A stretch of 64,000 nucleotides of DNA from Roseateles terrae (GTDB lineage Bacteria > Pseudomonadota > Gammaproteobacteria > Burkholderiales > Burkholderiaceae_C): contig NZ_JACHXO010000001.1 of NCBI RefSeq assembly GCF_014192155.1, forward strand, positions 395,972-459,971, in the 5' to 3' direction. How positions within the stretch are numbered: position 1 is the first letter of the stretch; every line of letters begins with the position of its first letter. The position numbers and the translations under genes are program-made. Shown here piece by piece: positions 16,326 through 27,966 of the stretch. Below the pieces are notes generated by a model. That model worked only from the letters and a program-made list of their open reading frames with translations, searched no databases and had not been told where the DNA came from.

Positions 16326-17404
16326 CGCGTCTGCACCGTAGGGATCTGCTGGATGCCGCTCTGCATCTCGAAGGCCGTGGCGAAGAAGCCCGCCATCATG
16401 CCGGCCAGGGTCAGGCCCGCCACCGCCATCAGCGTGGAGTTGAGCCGGCTGGCCGAAGCCTGGATGCTCCGCTCGATGCGGTCGATCGACCCCACCCCGA
16501 TCTTGACGAAGGCCGCAATCGGGTCGCGCCGCTCGGAGGCATCCTGCACACGGTCTTCCAGTGCGCCATTGAGCACGCCGGTCGAGAAGGCTTGACCGAA
16601 CTGAGTGGACTGTTCCGATGACAACCGGGACAGAATCTCTCGCAAGTGCCACCGCATCCAGGGCGAACTGAACCGGGTCGCCCGCTCCAGCGCCGAACGC
16701 AGGGACACGCCGGCCCGCATCAGCGAAGAGATCGAGACAATCAGCATCGCACCGGAAAAGTCCCGGTACAGGCTGTAAGGCGCCAGTCGATCCAGCCGAC
16801 GTCGCATCGGCCCCTGCCAGCGGGGCAGGGACACGCCAAAGGCCACCAGCAACGCCACCACGCCCAGCGCGATCAGAATCCCATAGTGGCTGACGACATA
16901 AGACACGGCGTAGAGACCGCGGCCGATGGCGGGCCATTTCTCCGGCGGCAGCAGGTCCGCCAGCACGGGCACCGCGAAGAGGGAGAAGCCAGTCATCAGT
17001 CCGGCGAACAGCACCAGCAGGATCAGCGGATACACCACCGCCTTGCGGACGGTGGCGATCATCCGGTCCACCTTTTCCACCGTCTCGGAGAGGAAGTACA
17101 GCCCCCGCGCCAGCCCGGTGTCCCCGCTGCCCTGAATGGCGTCAATCAGGATCAGTTCGGTGGTGGGCACGACGCCGATCAAGGATTGCGACAGCGATCC
17201 GCCCATCGCCTCCCGCAGCATGTGCCGGTAGAGGAGGGCGTCGCCCCGTGAGCGGGTGCGGCCACGGGCTTCGTATTTACGCAGGATGGTGAACAGCGGC
17301 ACCTTGTCTTCCAGGGCGCTGGCCATGTCGTAATAGAAGTCCGCCCGGCGCTGCTTGAGCCGATGCGCAGCGGCGCGAAACAAAATCCAGTCGATGATCT
17401 GCAT
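16322..17404 (-). CDS. pilR: Type IVb pilus inner-membrane platform protein PilR (GspF family)
   Basis: A 360-residue polytopic protein of the GspF/PilC family, with two cytoplasmic helical domains and three to four membrane segments (around 125-150, 175-200 and 330-350). Typical features are SLSQSLIGVVPTTE, the SGDTGLARGL stretch and GVSLRSALERA. It forms the inner-membrane platform moved by the PilQ ATPase. It sits 15 nt after pilQ and overlaps pilT by 4 nt, as expected for one polycistronic message. Confidence 0.92.
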   Translation of the reverse strand: MQIIDWILFRAAAHRLKQRRADFYYDMASALEDKVPLFTILRKYEARGRTRSRGDALLYRHMLREAMGGSLSQSLIGVVPTTELILIDAIQGSGDTGLARGLYFLSETVEKVDRMIATVRKAVVYPLILLVLFAGLMTGFSLFAVPVLADLLPPEKWPAIGRGLYAVSYVVSHYGILIALGVVALLVAFGVSLPRWQGPMRRRLDRLAPYSLYRDFSGAMLIVSISSLMRAGVSLRSALERATRFSSPWMRWHLREILSRLSSEQSTQFGQAFSTGVLNGALEDRVQDASERRDPIAAFVKIGVGSIDRIERSIQASASRLNSTLMAVAGLTLAGMMAGFFATAFEMQSGIQQIPTVQTR

Positions 17405-17419
17405 GGAGGCGGGGGTGTC

Positions 17420-19225
17420 TTAAAGCAGGGACTGGGCGAGTAGTGAAGCCCGGCCAAAGGTTCGTTCGAAGTAATAGGGGTCGACACGGCCCTGAGACAG
17501 GTCATACAGCACATGTCCCCAGGCTTCCTTGCCATCCATGTCCGGATCGGTGAAGGGCGCCTTCTGCCGGCTGCGCCAGTAGCGACGGGCTTCCAGGTCC
17601 CGGCGTTCCAGCAGCAGCTCCAGCAGGTGCAGGTCCGGAACGATGACCTCGGCGCCCACCTTCAGGCCCATCGTGCCGTTGCGTTCGCCGACGCTGTAGT
17701 CGATGAGCGGCTTGCGGCAATGAGGACAGCCGGTGTCGCTGGCGCAATGGATCTTGTCGATGTCCAGGCCAAAGCCGCGGGCGTAGACGTCCAGCGCTTC
17801 GGAGGACATCACCTCGCGGGCGGGGCGCTTGCAGTGGTCGCAGTTCAGCGGCACCAGCACCTGGTAGACCAGGGCGGAGATGAACTCGGGGCTGCACAGG
17901 TCATCCCGCTGCAGGCCGACGATGTGCGAGTTGAGCCGGCTGATCACGCCCAGGGCCGAGGTGGCATGCACGGTGGAGAGGATCTTGTGGCCGGTCTGAA
18001 TGGCCACCTGGGCCATGTTGGCGGACAGCGAATCCCGGATTTCGCCGAACAGGCCGACGTCCGGGTCCATGCGCAGGAAGGACAGCATCGCACCGTGGAA
18101 GGGGTTGCTGCCGGCGGTGGCTTCGAGTGCTCCCCGCTGAATGGACAGATGCGACGCCCCGGCCAGCTCATATTCCACCGGGTCTTCGATGGTGATGAGC
18201 TTGCGGGTGCCCTCCCGCGCCAGGTAGGCCAGCATGGTGTTGAGGGTGGTGGTCTTGCCCGACCCGGTGATGCCCGCCACAAAGATGCCGCCCCAGGCGG
18301 AGCTCAGTGCATCGTGCAGCCGGTCCACCTGCCAGGCTGTGAAGCCTAGCCGGTCCAGCGTGAGCTGCTGCGTACGGGCGGCATTGTTGGAGCGCAGGAT
18401 GCGCATCACCACATCCATGCCGCCGACGGCCGGATGGCTCTGATAGCGCAGGGTCAACCGGAGGTCCGGCAGGTCCAGCGGAATCATCGCCGTCTGTGGC
18501 ACGCCGCCGTTGAAGGCCACTTCGCTTCGGGAATTTTCCTCCGCCAACACGGTGTAGGCGGCCGACACGGCGTCCATCACGATGCGGGCGGGGAAGCTGC
18601 CGAGGGTACGCATCAGTCCGTCCAGACGGACCCGGGCCCGGCCGATCTCCCCGCGCAGTTCCAGATGCAGGTCGCTGGCGCCGGCCAGCACACAGCGGTG
18701 GATGACGGTCCGGAACCATTCCAGCGGCGACGAATTCGCGACCATCGTCTCGATGGCGCGGGCCGATTCCCCCGCGCCGTCATTCACGTCCCGGCGTTCG
18801 CTGCGGTAGGAGATGAGTTCAAAGATCTCGGGTTCGGCGGTGAAGAAGCCCTGGAAGTCGAAGCCCAGTCGCTTGCCCGCCTGGACCACGTGGTACCAGT
18901 CGGGACTGCGCAGTTCCTCCTCGGTGGACAGCACCAGGAAGCGCTGCGCAGGCAGGGCCAGCGCCATCAGCTTGTTTTCCTTCTCGCGGGAGACCCGCAC
19001 CTGCCGTTCTTCCCGGCCCGCCATCACGTTGTCCGACACGACCGACAACACGCGGTCGAAGGGCGGCAGATGGGCGTAGTCGGTCAGGTGCCGGGACGAC
19101 GCGGCAGGGGCGCTGGCAGTCCCGCGGCCGGGGGCGTCCTGGCTGGCGGCGTCCCGGCTGGCGGTGTCCCGTCGGGGCGCATTGGCATCGGCTGAAGGGG
19201 GCTCTACGGTGGCATCGGTGCCCAT
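17420..19225 (-). CDS. pilQ: Type IVb pilus assembly ATPase PilQ (GspE/PulE family)
   Basis: A 601-residue secretion ATPase. After a low-complexity N terminus (1-45) come an N2-like domain and the ATPase core: Walker A GITGSGKTT (318-326), Asp box LITIEDPVEY (343-352), Walker B GLFGEIRD (391-398), His box HKILSTVHA (413-421). A Cys-rich element follows (CDHC near 462, CPHC later). Note the naming: in R64-type systems PilQ is the ATPase, not the secretin. It powers pilin extraction and assembly. It follows pilP with a 1-nt gap. No second, retraction-type ATPase was found in this operon. Confidence 0.93.
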   Translation of the reverse strand: MGTDATVEPPSADANAPRRDTASRDAASQDAPGRGTASAPAASSRHLTDYAHLPPFDRVLSVVSDNVMAGREERQVRVSREKENKLMALALPAQRFLVLSTEEELRSPDWYHVVQAGKRLGFDFQGFFTAEPEIFELISYRSERRDVNDGAGESARAIETMVANSSPLEWFRTVIHRCVLAGASDLHLELRGEIGRARVRLDGLMRTLGSFPARIVMDAVSAAYTVLAEENSRSEVAFNGGVPQTAMIPLDLPDLRLTLRYQSHPAVGGMDVVMRILRSNNAARTQQLTLDRLGFTAWQVDRLHDALSSAWGGIFVAGITGSGKTTTLNTMLAYLAREGTRKLITIEDPVEYELAGASHLSIQRGALEATAGSNPFHGAMLSFLRMDPDVGLFGEIRDSLSANMAQVAIQTGHKILSTVHATSALGVISRLNSHIVGLQRDDLCSPEFISALVYQVLVPLNCDHCKRPAREVMSSEALDVYARGFGLDIDKIHCASDTGCPHCRKPLIDYSVGERNGTMGLKVGAEVIVPDLHLLELLLERRDLEARRYWRSRQKAPFTDPDMDGKEAWGHVLYDLSQGRVDPYYFERTFGRASLLAQSLL

Positions 19226-19226
19226 C

Positions 19227-19970
19227 TCAGTGGCCTTGCTGCTGGGACAGGGCCATCTGCCCCTCCAGGGGCAGGCGGCTGGCGCGCAATGCCGAGGGCG
19301 GGAGCGCTGCGCTGTTCAATGCACTGGCGGGCAGGGGATCGGCGCCACCGCCGACACCCGAGAAGGAAAACCCTCCCATGGAACTGCCACGGGCCGGTGC
19401 AGGCAGCATCAGGGACGACGCTGCCTTGCCCCCGGCCGCCGAGCCGCCGGACAGGGAGACCGTCACGCCGCTCGGGGTGATGGCGCGCACCTGCCAGGGG
19501 CCGACCTGAGGCGTATGACCCGGGCTGATCGCCACGCGGTGGATGCGGCCTTCATAGAACAGCTCGGCCTGCAGGCGCTGGCCGACACCCGTCAAGGACC
19601 ACACACGCGGCACTTCCGAGTGTTTGGTCGCAGGCGGAGGCGGAGGCATCGCCGAAGGGCCCGGGGCGGCCGGCGGAATCTCGTTTCCCAGCATGCGGCG
19701 CGCCGCCGCATCGAGCTCCTGGGCTTTCTTGCGGCGCGCGGCGTCGATGATCTGCTGCATGGAGGTGGATGAGGCGGTGGTGCCGTCTTCCGCTGCGACA
19801 GCGGCAGGTGCCACGGCGAACTGCGCGAGGCTCACCGCCAGCAGCCCACCTGCGGCGCGGGAAAAGCGCCGCGCGGAGGCGAGGCGGACGATGCGGGCGA
19901 TGCGGGCGAGGAAGCCCCGAACGATCGGTCGACGTGACACGACGACGTCAGAAGTTTTTGCCTTTGGCAT
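19227..19970 (-). CDS. pilP: Type IVb pilus biogenesis protein PilP
   Basis: A 247-residue protein with a basic N terminus and a hydrophobic segment near 42-58 ending AAVAA, so exported or anchored in the periplasm. A helical stretch MQQIIDAARRKKAQELDAAARRM is followed by a beta-rich region (PRVWSLTGVGQRLQAELFYEG, VGPWQVRAITPSGVTVSL) as in the R64 PilP family. In such systems PilP is thought to link the inner-membrane complex to the secretin. Its start overlaps the end of pilO by 23 nt, so its ribosome site lies inside pilO. Confidence 0.8.
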   Translation of the reverse strand: MPKAKTSDVVVSRRPIVRGFLARIARIVRLASARRFSRAAGGLLAVSLAQFAVAPAAVAAEDGTTASSTSMQQIIDAARRKKAQELDAAARRMLGNEIPPAAPGPSAMPPPPPATKHSEVPRVWSLTGVGQRLQAELFYEGRIHRVAISPGHTPQVGPWQVRAITPSGVTVSLSGGSAAGGKAASSLMLPAPARGSSMGGFSFSGVGGGADPLPASALNSAALPPSALRASRLPLEGQMALSQQQGH

Positions 19971-21366
19971 AGATGTGTCCGGTGAGGGTGTAGGTGATCT
20001 GGCCGGCGTTCAGCTGAACCGTGAGGGTGTCCGGCACGGCCGTGGGCGACAGGTCGATCGAGGGCAAGGACCAGAGCCCGTCCGTCACCTGCCAGGCCAG
20101 GCGCACCACCGGGCGATGAAGGACACCCAGGTTGGTGACGGTGGGCGGGCCAAAGAGTTGGGCGGGTTTGAGCATGGCCGCCTGAGAGCTGCCGGCGACC
20201 AGGGCGACATCCTGCAAGCGGCTGCCCCAGGTCTGGGTGACCGTCTCCACCTGCGGCAGCTGCTCGCGCGCCAGCACCGCCGGCACGGGGCCGCTCTCCA
20301 CCCAGGTGTAATGGGTGGTGATGGTGGCGCCGAGCAGGTCGTTGCTGTTGTTGTCCGCATTGAGCTGCGGGTCGGGGCTCTGAGGGTCCTGGGGCGGCCG
20401 CGTCAGGAAGTCGCTGAAGTTGCCGAAGTTGCGGCTCCAGGTGGCTTCGCAGTCCGGACTCGACTGGCTGCAGGTGAAGCGTTGCAGCGCCCAGCCTTCA
20501 CGGCTGAGCGGTACACGGTTGAGCAGCGCGCGCCAGCGGTCCAGCACCGCATTGCCCGGCTGGCCGGCGCTGCGCAGCATCGGCTCGATGGACCGCTCGT
20601 AGAGGCGATTCGGATCGTTCTCCTGTGCAAGTCGCGCGGCCGCTTCGGCGGCCTTGCGTTGCTGATATTGGCTCCAGAGCGTATAACCCACGCCGGAGCC
20701 GAGCAGCACCGCCGCCGTCACGCCACCGGCGACCGCGCGGCGCAACATGCGGTTGACAAGGGGACGCACCAGCGAGCCGGTCTCCGGCATCTCGAAGATG
20801 GTCTGGACCTGCAACGGCTCGCCGTTGGCCACGACGTTGGGCAGGTCGGTGGCGACCCGCACGTCCTGGTCGATGTGGATGTCCCGAAACTCCTTGAGCA
20901 GCGCCAGCGCGGATTCCAGGTTGTTGACCAGCCGGTCAAAGCCCGGCACGGGCCGCCGGTCCATCAGGCCAATGAAGGCCACCCGATTGCCGGCGGACAG
21001 CACCACGGCTTCCGCGCCGCCGGAGGAGAACCGCTCGATCAGCATCACCACTGCGGAATGCGGCCGACCGGGGCCGGGCTGCAGCCCGCGGGCCAGACCG
21101 ATCAGGCTCTTGTCCGGCAGCATGGTCGCGAAGCTGTAGCCCAGTTTGCGGGCACGCTGGAACTCCGCATCCGGATGCCCGCGGTCCTGGGTGGGACTCC
21201 ATTCCAGCTCGAAGATGACGCGGGTGCCGGCGATGATGCAGGTCTTGGCAAGCGCGGTGGCGCCCGAGCCGCTGCCGGGGAGCTCCTTGGAGAAGCCATC
21301 GGACGCACCGGCGAATTCACCACGGTTTACGCCGCCGGAGCTGCCGGCGCCAGGATTGAAGGCCAT
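19948..21366 (-). CDS. pilO: Type IVb pilus protein PilO (PilO2 family)
   Basis: A 472-residue bitopic inner-membrane protein. A cytoplasmic N-terminal half is followed by one membrane segment near residues 214-236 (VAGGVTAAVLLGSGVGYTLW), a short coiled segment (QQRKAAEAAARLAQEND) and a periplasmic C-terminal domain with one CSQSSPDC pair. The layout matches PilO of R64-like thin-pilus systems, which joins the platform and secretin. It lies 11 nt after pilN and overlaps pilP. Confidence 0.82.
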   Translation of the reverse strand: MAFNPGAGSSGGVNRGEFAGASDGFSKELPGSGSGATALAKTCIIAGTRVIFELEWSPTQDRGHPDAEFQRARKLGYSFATMLPDKSLIGLARGLQPGPGRPHSAVVMLIERFSSGGAEAVVLSAGNRVAFIGLMDRRPVPGFDRLVNNLESALALLKEFRDIHIDQDVRVATDLPNVVANGEPLQVQTIFEMPETGSLVRPLVNRMLRRAVAGGVTAAVLLGSGVGYTLWSQYQQRKAAEAAARLAQENDPNRLYERSIEPMLRSAGQPGNAVLDRWRALLNRVPLSREGWALQRFTCSQSSPDCEATWSRNFGNFSDFLTRPPQDPQSPDPQLNADNNSNDLLGATITTHYTWVESGPVPAVLAREQLPQVETVTQTWGSRLQDVALVAGSSQAAMLKPAQLFGPPTVTNLGVLHRPVVRLAWQVTDGLWSLPSIDLSPTAVPDTLTVQLNAGQITYTLTGHIYAKGKNF

Positions 21367-21377
21367 GGCTCTCCCTT

Positions 21378-23114
21378 TCAGCGGTCGGTCAGACGCGGCG
21401 TGATGAGAATGACGGTGCCTTGCTTGCTGCGGCCGCCGCGCTTGGCGATGGGCAGCAGGCCGCGGACCACATCGGTGTCATCGGCCTGCGCCTGCTCGCG
21501 CTCATAACCCACCATGACCAGCGTCTGCCCCGCCGGCACGCTGACGCGTTGCAGCGACGAGAAGCTGACCGTGTTGGGCAGCTGGATCGATTGCGCCGAG
21601 GAGCCGCTGCCGCTGGTGAAGGCCTTGATCTCCCGCAGTTCGCTGACCTGCATGGCGGTCTGGAGCAGCACGCGGTTGGAGTCCAGAATGACCGGCAGGA
21701 TCATCAGGCCCAGGCCGGTGGAGATGGAGCCCGGCACCAGCGAGCCTGCAGTGGTCACGCCGGTGGTGCCGTTCACCACGGGGGCCGTCGTCTGCTTGAC
21801 GTAGGACTGCGTCTGCAGCGACCCCACGGGCACCGGCATGCGGTTGGTGGTGGTCACCACGCTGGAATAGGCGGTCGAGACCTTGCCATATTCCTGCAGG
21901 GAATCCGCGACCAGACGGCTGGGCGAGCTGCGGGAGGAGGAGGGCGCCAGCAGGAAGGACAGCGACCCTGGCGTATTGCCGGAGAGCGCGCCGGGCCCTT
22001 GCGGGCTGGTCAGGCTGAACTGATTGCCCGTCGCCTTGCCCAGCACTGCCTGCCAGTTGATGCCATTGCTGTATTGGTCGGTCAGGTCGACCTGCAGCAC
22101 TTCCACTTCCAGCACGACCTGGCGCAGCAGGGTGGTGTTGACTTCCTGCAGGAAGGATTCCACCCGTTCGACGTTGCTCAGCGCGTCCGTCACCGTCACC
22201 AGGCCGGAGCGGGGATCGACCTGCAGGTGGGCGCGGGCGGAGAGCATGCCCTTGAGCGAATCGCGCAGGCCGCTCCAGTAATCGCTTTCGGTCTGGAAGT
22301 CGATGTTCAGGGAGCCGGAGCTGGAGCTGCCGCTGCTGCCACCGCCCGATCCGCTTCCCCCGCCGCCACCGCTGCTGGATGCGCCGCTGCCAAAGACGTC
22401 GATGGAACCGCTGGTCTTGAGGCCGTTGGGCAGCGCCTTCACCAGAATGGAGCGGGTCACCAGACGGCTGAAGATGATCTTGCCGCCGTTGTATTCCCAT
22501 TGCAGGCCGGCGCGGGTGGCCACCAGGTCCAGCAGGCCGGAGAGGGGGCCGGAGTAGTCGAGCTCCATCGTGTTCTGCAGGTCGCGGCCCTGCACCGCCA
22601 GTGACAGCGCACCAGCGGCTTCGGCCTGCCGCGCCAGCGTGGCGTGATCGGTGGCCCCCGGCGTCGTCTGACGACCCGCCTGCGTCTGGGCTTCGCTGGA
22701 GGCGAGACCGCCCGGTGCGTAGTCGCTGGCGCTCGTCATCGCGTCCGGCGTCATGATGACGGGAATGTCGATCAGGCGGGAGATGAGTTCGGCCACCGTC
22801 GGCAAGGGATGGCGGCCCGGATAGCGCAGGGTGACCTGGCCGATGTGGGTCGGCAGGGTGGACGCGCGCTGCAGCGGCACCGAATGCCGGGCGAAGCGCG
22901 GCACAGTGTCCGCCTGCACCAGCGCCGGCAGACGCTGTGGTTCCCGCGCCAGGGTCTGGAACTGTCCGAGGCGGTTCTTGTTGTTGGTGTATTCCTGCTG
23001 GGTGAGATGGGTGGACTGCACGGCGCAGCCGGTGGTGAGCACGCAGCCCAGGGTCAGGGCCAGGCGTCCCGGTACGAGGCCGGAAGCCCGTTCAGGGTGG
23101 GGCAGTCGGATCAA
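21378..23114 (-). CDS. pilN: Type IVb pilus secretin PilN (outer-membrane lipoprotein)
   Basis: A 578-residue secretin. The N terminus has a hydrophobic segment and a lipobox-like LTTGC near residue 30, so it is probably lipidated. An N-domain (PTVAELISRLIDIPVIM, TRAGLQWEYNGGKIIFSR) precedes a Gly/Ser-rich stretch and the secretin core (TVTDALSNVERVESFLQEVN, VVLEVEVLQVDLTDQY, LMILPVILDSNRVLLQ, and the closing GTVILITPRLTD). The start is TTG 23114, sharing TTGA with the pilL stop; the codon before the hydrophobic segment offers no better start. It forms the pilus exit pore. Confidence 0.92.
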   Translation of the reverse strand: MIRLPHPERASGLVPGRLALTLGCVLTTGCAVQSTHLTQQEYTNNKNRLGQFQTLAREPQRLPALVQADTVPRFARHSVPLQRASTLPTHIGQVTLRYPGRHPLPTVAELISRLIDIPVIMTPDAMTSASDYAPGGLASSEAQTQAGRQTTPGATDHATLARQAEAAGALSLAVQGRDLQNTMELDYSGPLSGLLDLVATRAGLQWEYNGGKIIFSRLVTRSILVKALPNGLKTSGSIDVFGSGASSSGGGGGSGSGGGSSGSSSSGSLNIDFQTESDYWSGLRDSLKGMLSARAHLQVDPRSGLVTVTDALSNVERVESFLQEVNTTLLRQVVLEVEVLQVDLTDQYSNGINWQAVLGKATGNQFSLTSPQGPGALSGNTPGSLSFLLAPSSSRSSPSRLVADSLQEYGKVSTAYSSVVTTTNRMPVPVGSLQTQSYVKQTTAPVVNGTTGVTTAGSLVPGSISTGLGLMILPVILDSNRVLLQTAMQVSELREIKAFTSGSGSSAQSIQLPNTVSFSSLQRVSVPAGQTLVMVGYEREQAQADDTDVVRGLLPIAKRGGRSKQGTVILITPRLTDR

Positions 23115-24007
23115 CGCCGTTCTCCATCGAGCATGTAACGCACCACGCGGACAACGCGGGTGTCGGGATTGATGCGGGCCTGCACCGGATAGTCGGTGTC
23201 CCGCAGGGAAGTCATGGCCTGGTTCAGCGCGTCCAGGAAGTTGCCGTTGAGGGTGACTTGCGCGTCAATGGCGAAGTCGCGTTCCACTTCCCAGACCAGT
23301 TGCCAGTTGGCAACGCGCGTCCAGCGCAGCAGCGTCTGGCGGAAGGTCTGGTCCGACAGCTCAACCGTCCATTCGGAGGGGGCTTCACTGCGCAGGACGT
23401 CCAGGGCGTGGTCCTCTGAAGAAGCATCGGGACGTGAGAGCTGGGCCTGGGCGCGTGGGGTGCGGATCCATTCCACTTCGCCGTAACCGGGCGGATCGGC
23501 AGCAGTGCTGCTGGCGGCATGGCCATTCGGGTCGTGCATGCCCCGCCCACCTGGCATCACGCTGATGACGTGGGCGTGACCCGCGCCATCGCCGCGGTTG
23601 CCGGTGCCCGCGGAAAGCTTGGTGCTCCAGCCCGCCGCACTACCGGTGGACGCGAGGGCCGCACGTCCGCCATCGGCGGGCGCGGTGGAGGCGATCGCCG
23701 CCGCCGCCGCGACCGTGGCGACGGCAGGCGCTGCCCGACGAGCGGGCTGCGCACTCGACGTCCTGGCGGATGCAGCGACCGGCGTGAGCGTGGCAGCGGG
23801 AGGAACAGCCGCGGACGAGGCTGTGGCCGGGGTCGCTGGGGTCACCTTGACCACGGGCACTGGCGGAGTCGCCGAGGACGCAGGGGGCGATGCCGAGGAA
23901 GACGACGGAGACGATGAGGACGATCCGACCTGAGCCGATGCGGGCGCAGCCTGCGCACCCGCGGTCAGGCCCAGGACGAGCACCGGAAGCAACCTGAGAG
24001 TTTTCAT
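23111..24007 (-). CDS. pilL: PilL-like lipoprotein/periplasmic protein with TcpQ C-terminal domain
   Basis: A 298-residue exported protein with a signal peptide (about 1-22), a very long Ala/Ser/Pro/Thr-rich middle, and a C-terminal TcpQ-type domain of about 80 residues (WTVELSDQTFRQTLLRWTRVANW, AIDAQVTLNGNFLDALNQAM, DTRVVRV). TcpQ/PilL domains help the secretin reach and stay in the outer membrane. Start chosen at ATG 24007, before the signal peptide. It overlaps pilN as TTGA. The name pilL rests on domain and operon position; the R64 pilM gene that usually follows is absent. Confidence 0.78.
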   Translation of the reverse strand: MKTLRLLPVLVLGLTAGAQAAPASAQVGSSSSSPSSSSASPPASSATPPVPVVKVTPATPATASSAAVPPAATLTPVAASARTSSAQPARRAAPAVATVAAAAAIASTAPADGGRAALASTGSAAGWSTKLSAGTGNRGDGAGHAHVISVMPGGRGMHDPNGHAASSTAADPPGYGEVEWIRTPRAQAQLSRPDASSEDHALDVLRSEAPSEWTVELSDQTFRQTLLRWTRVANWQLVWEVERDFAIDAQVTLNGNFLDALNQAMTSLRDTDYPVQARINPDTRVVRVVRYMLDGERR

Positions 24008-24072
24008 GGGGAGCCGTTCAGGACGAACCAAGGTCCGGACCTGTGATGAGCAGGCCCGGACCGCGAGGGGAA

Positions 24073-24723
24073 TTACAGAGGGATGAAGGCGTTGATGACG
24101 CGGGTCGGCCCCTCGCCGTCAGCGCGGCACTTATCAGCCAGCCTGATGAGGTTCACTGCGGCGTTTGCGGCGGGTCCCTTCACCAGGTTTGCCTCGGTGA
24201 AGTTAGTCAGCGCACTGCCGGGCTCCGCGGTCGGAGCTGTGGTTTCCACCCACATCGCTTGTGCAAGGGGAGCCAGTCCATTGACCACGGTTGCGCACAT
24301 GTCGGTCGGAATGCCGGTTGCGATCACGATGTAGCCACGGTCAGGGCCGCCGACGCCGTCAAAGTTGGCCGCGTTGCCCTGGATGAAGAGCGCGCCGCCA
24401 AACGAGTTGGTGACAGTGACGTTGTCGCCATTCCAGGCCACCGTGTTGGGTGAGAAAGCACCCAGCGCGGCGGCACGCTTCGTGGTGATGTCAGAGAACG
24501 TCGCGCTGTTGACCGCTGCACCCACCAGCGCCGCATTGATTCGCGGCACTTCGGCCAGCAGATTGTTCGCACGGTTGTTGGCCAGGATCCGCTGCACGCC
24601 AAACAGCGAGCCGACGATGATGACCGAGATGATGGCCAGCGCAATCGACAGCTCGATCAGCGTGTAACCCTGCTGACGGGCCGCGCGGGCGGTGAACTTG
24701 CGAGGAAAAGAATGTCGTTTCAT
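24073..24723 (-). CDS. pilS: Type IVb major prepilin PilS
   Basis: A 216-residue class IVb prepilin. The long basic leader ends in QQG, followed by the mature N terminus YTLIELSIALAIISVIIVGSLFGV; the conserved Glu at mature +5 and a hydrophobic spine are present, and the first mature residue is Tyr. Two C-terminal Cys (MCATV and DKCRADG) would form the D-region disulfide loop. ATG 24723 is chosen because AAGGA lies 6 nt upstream. Here the pilin gene is first in the operon, whereas in R64 it lies after pilR. No dedicated prepilin peptidase gene (pilU) is present in the operon, so processing must rely on one elsewhere. Confidence 0.92.
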   Translation of the reverse strand: MKRHSFPRKFTARAARQQGYTLIELSIALAIISVIIVGSLFGVQRILANNRANNLLAEVPRINAALVGAAVNSATFSDITTKRAAALGAFSPNTVAWNGDNVTVTNSFGGALFIQGNAANFDGVGGPDRGYIVIATGIPTDMCATVVNGLAPLAQAMWVETTAPTAEPGSALTNFTEANLVKGPAANAAVNLIRLADKCRADGEGPTRVINAFIPL

Positions 24724-27043
<2,320 letters not shown>

Positions 27044-27058
27044 TCAGCCCACTCGCCC

Positions 27059-27087
27059 CGCCCGGCGACGTCTTACTTCGCCGGGCG
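27059..27087. terminator. Perfect 9-bp hairpin between convergent ligA and EamA gene
   Basis: CGCCCGGCG (27059-27067) and CGCCGGGCG (27079-27087) form a perfect 9-bp stem with an 11-nt loop. The loop contains the stop codon of the minus-strand gene. There is no U-run; it may act as a bidirectional stop or a 3' RNA-stabilising element. Confidence 0.45.
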
Positions 27088-27966
27088 CGTCACGGGCGGC
27101 ATCGGCAGACGCAGCACGCCCACCGCGAGCCCGGTGCCCAGCAGCACCACCAGGCAGCCGATGGCCATCATCACCGTCAGCGTTTCGTGCAGGAACAGGA
27201 AGCCCCACACCAGCGCAAACACCGGAATCAGGAAGGTGACGGCAATGGTGTTGGTCGGTCCCACGCGCTTCATCAGCCGGAAGAACAGGATGTAGGCCAC
27301 GCTGGTGCACAGCAGGGCCAGCAGGGCCACGGCCCCCCAGGCGCGCATGGACGGCATCTGTGTCGGCTGATGCAGCCATGCCGGCACCAGCAGCAGCAGG
27401 GCCGCGGCAAACTGGCTGCCGCTGGCCACCGCCAGGGGCGATGCCTGGCTCAGAAAGCGCTTCGTGCCGTTCGCGGCCACGCCGTAACTCAGCGTCGCCA
27501 GCAACACCGCCAGAATGGCGAAGCCTCCGCCACCCGGTTTGAACGAGGCCTTGTCCCAGGCCAGCACCACCACGCCGATGAAGCCCAGCGCCAGGCCCAT
27601 CAGCCGCGAGGCGTCCAGCCGCTGCCCAAACCAGGCCCAGGCCACCAGCGCGCCCCACATCGGCGTCGTGGCATTCAGGATGCTGGACATGCCGGCATTG
27701 ATCGACAGCGCCGCAAAACTGAACAGCGCGAAGGGCAGGGCGCCGTTGAGCAGTCCCACCAGCAGCAGTCCCGGCCAGAAGCGGCGCAGGTCTCCGAAGC
27801 CCTCGCGCATCAGCAGCAGCGGCATCAGCAGCAATGACGCGCCGGCCACCCGCACAAAGGCGGTGGCGATGGGGCCGAATTCAGGTGCGGCGATGCGCAT
27901 GAACAGGAACGAGGCGCCCCAGATGGCCGCCAGCAGCGTCAATTCACTCAGGTCGCGTTGCTTCAA
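27073..27966 (-). CDS. EamA/DMT-family membrane transporter
   Basis: A 297-residue protein with ten predicted membrane helices in two repeated EamA halves (first about 10-140 beginning LTLLAAIWGASFLFMRIAAPEFG; second about 150-285 containing LFCTSVAYILFF-like and TVTFLIPVFALVWG-like helices). Members export small metabolites or amino acids; the substrate cannot be read. The start is TTG 27966, with GGAG 7 nt upstream, sharing TTGA with the ogt stop; this avoids a long non-conserved extension into ogt. It is the third gene of the alkylation-repair operon, an unusual place for an exporter. Confidence 0.88.
   Translation of the reverse strand: MKQRDLSELTLLAAIWGASFLFMRIAAPEFGPIATAFVRVAGASLLLMPLLLMREGFGDLRRFWPGLLLVGLLNGALPFALFSFAALSINAGMSSILNATTPMWGALVAWAWFGQRLDASRLMGLALGFIGVVVLAWDKASFKPGGGGFAILAVLLATLSYGVAANGTKRFLSQASPLAVASGSQFAAALLLLVPAWLHQPTQMPSMRAWGAVALLALLCTSVAYILFFRLMKRVGPTNTIAVTFLIPVFALVWGFLFLHETLTVMMAIGCLVVLLGTGLAVGVLRLPMPPVTRPAK

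Noticed and set aside
13514..24723. HerA-like gene as part of the pilus operon
   Set aside because: A strong intrinsic terminator lies between pilT and this gene, and HerA-like ATPases are not part of R64-type pilus operons.
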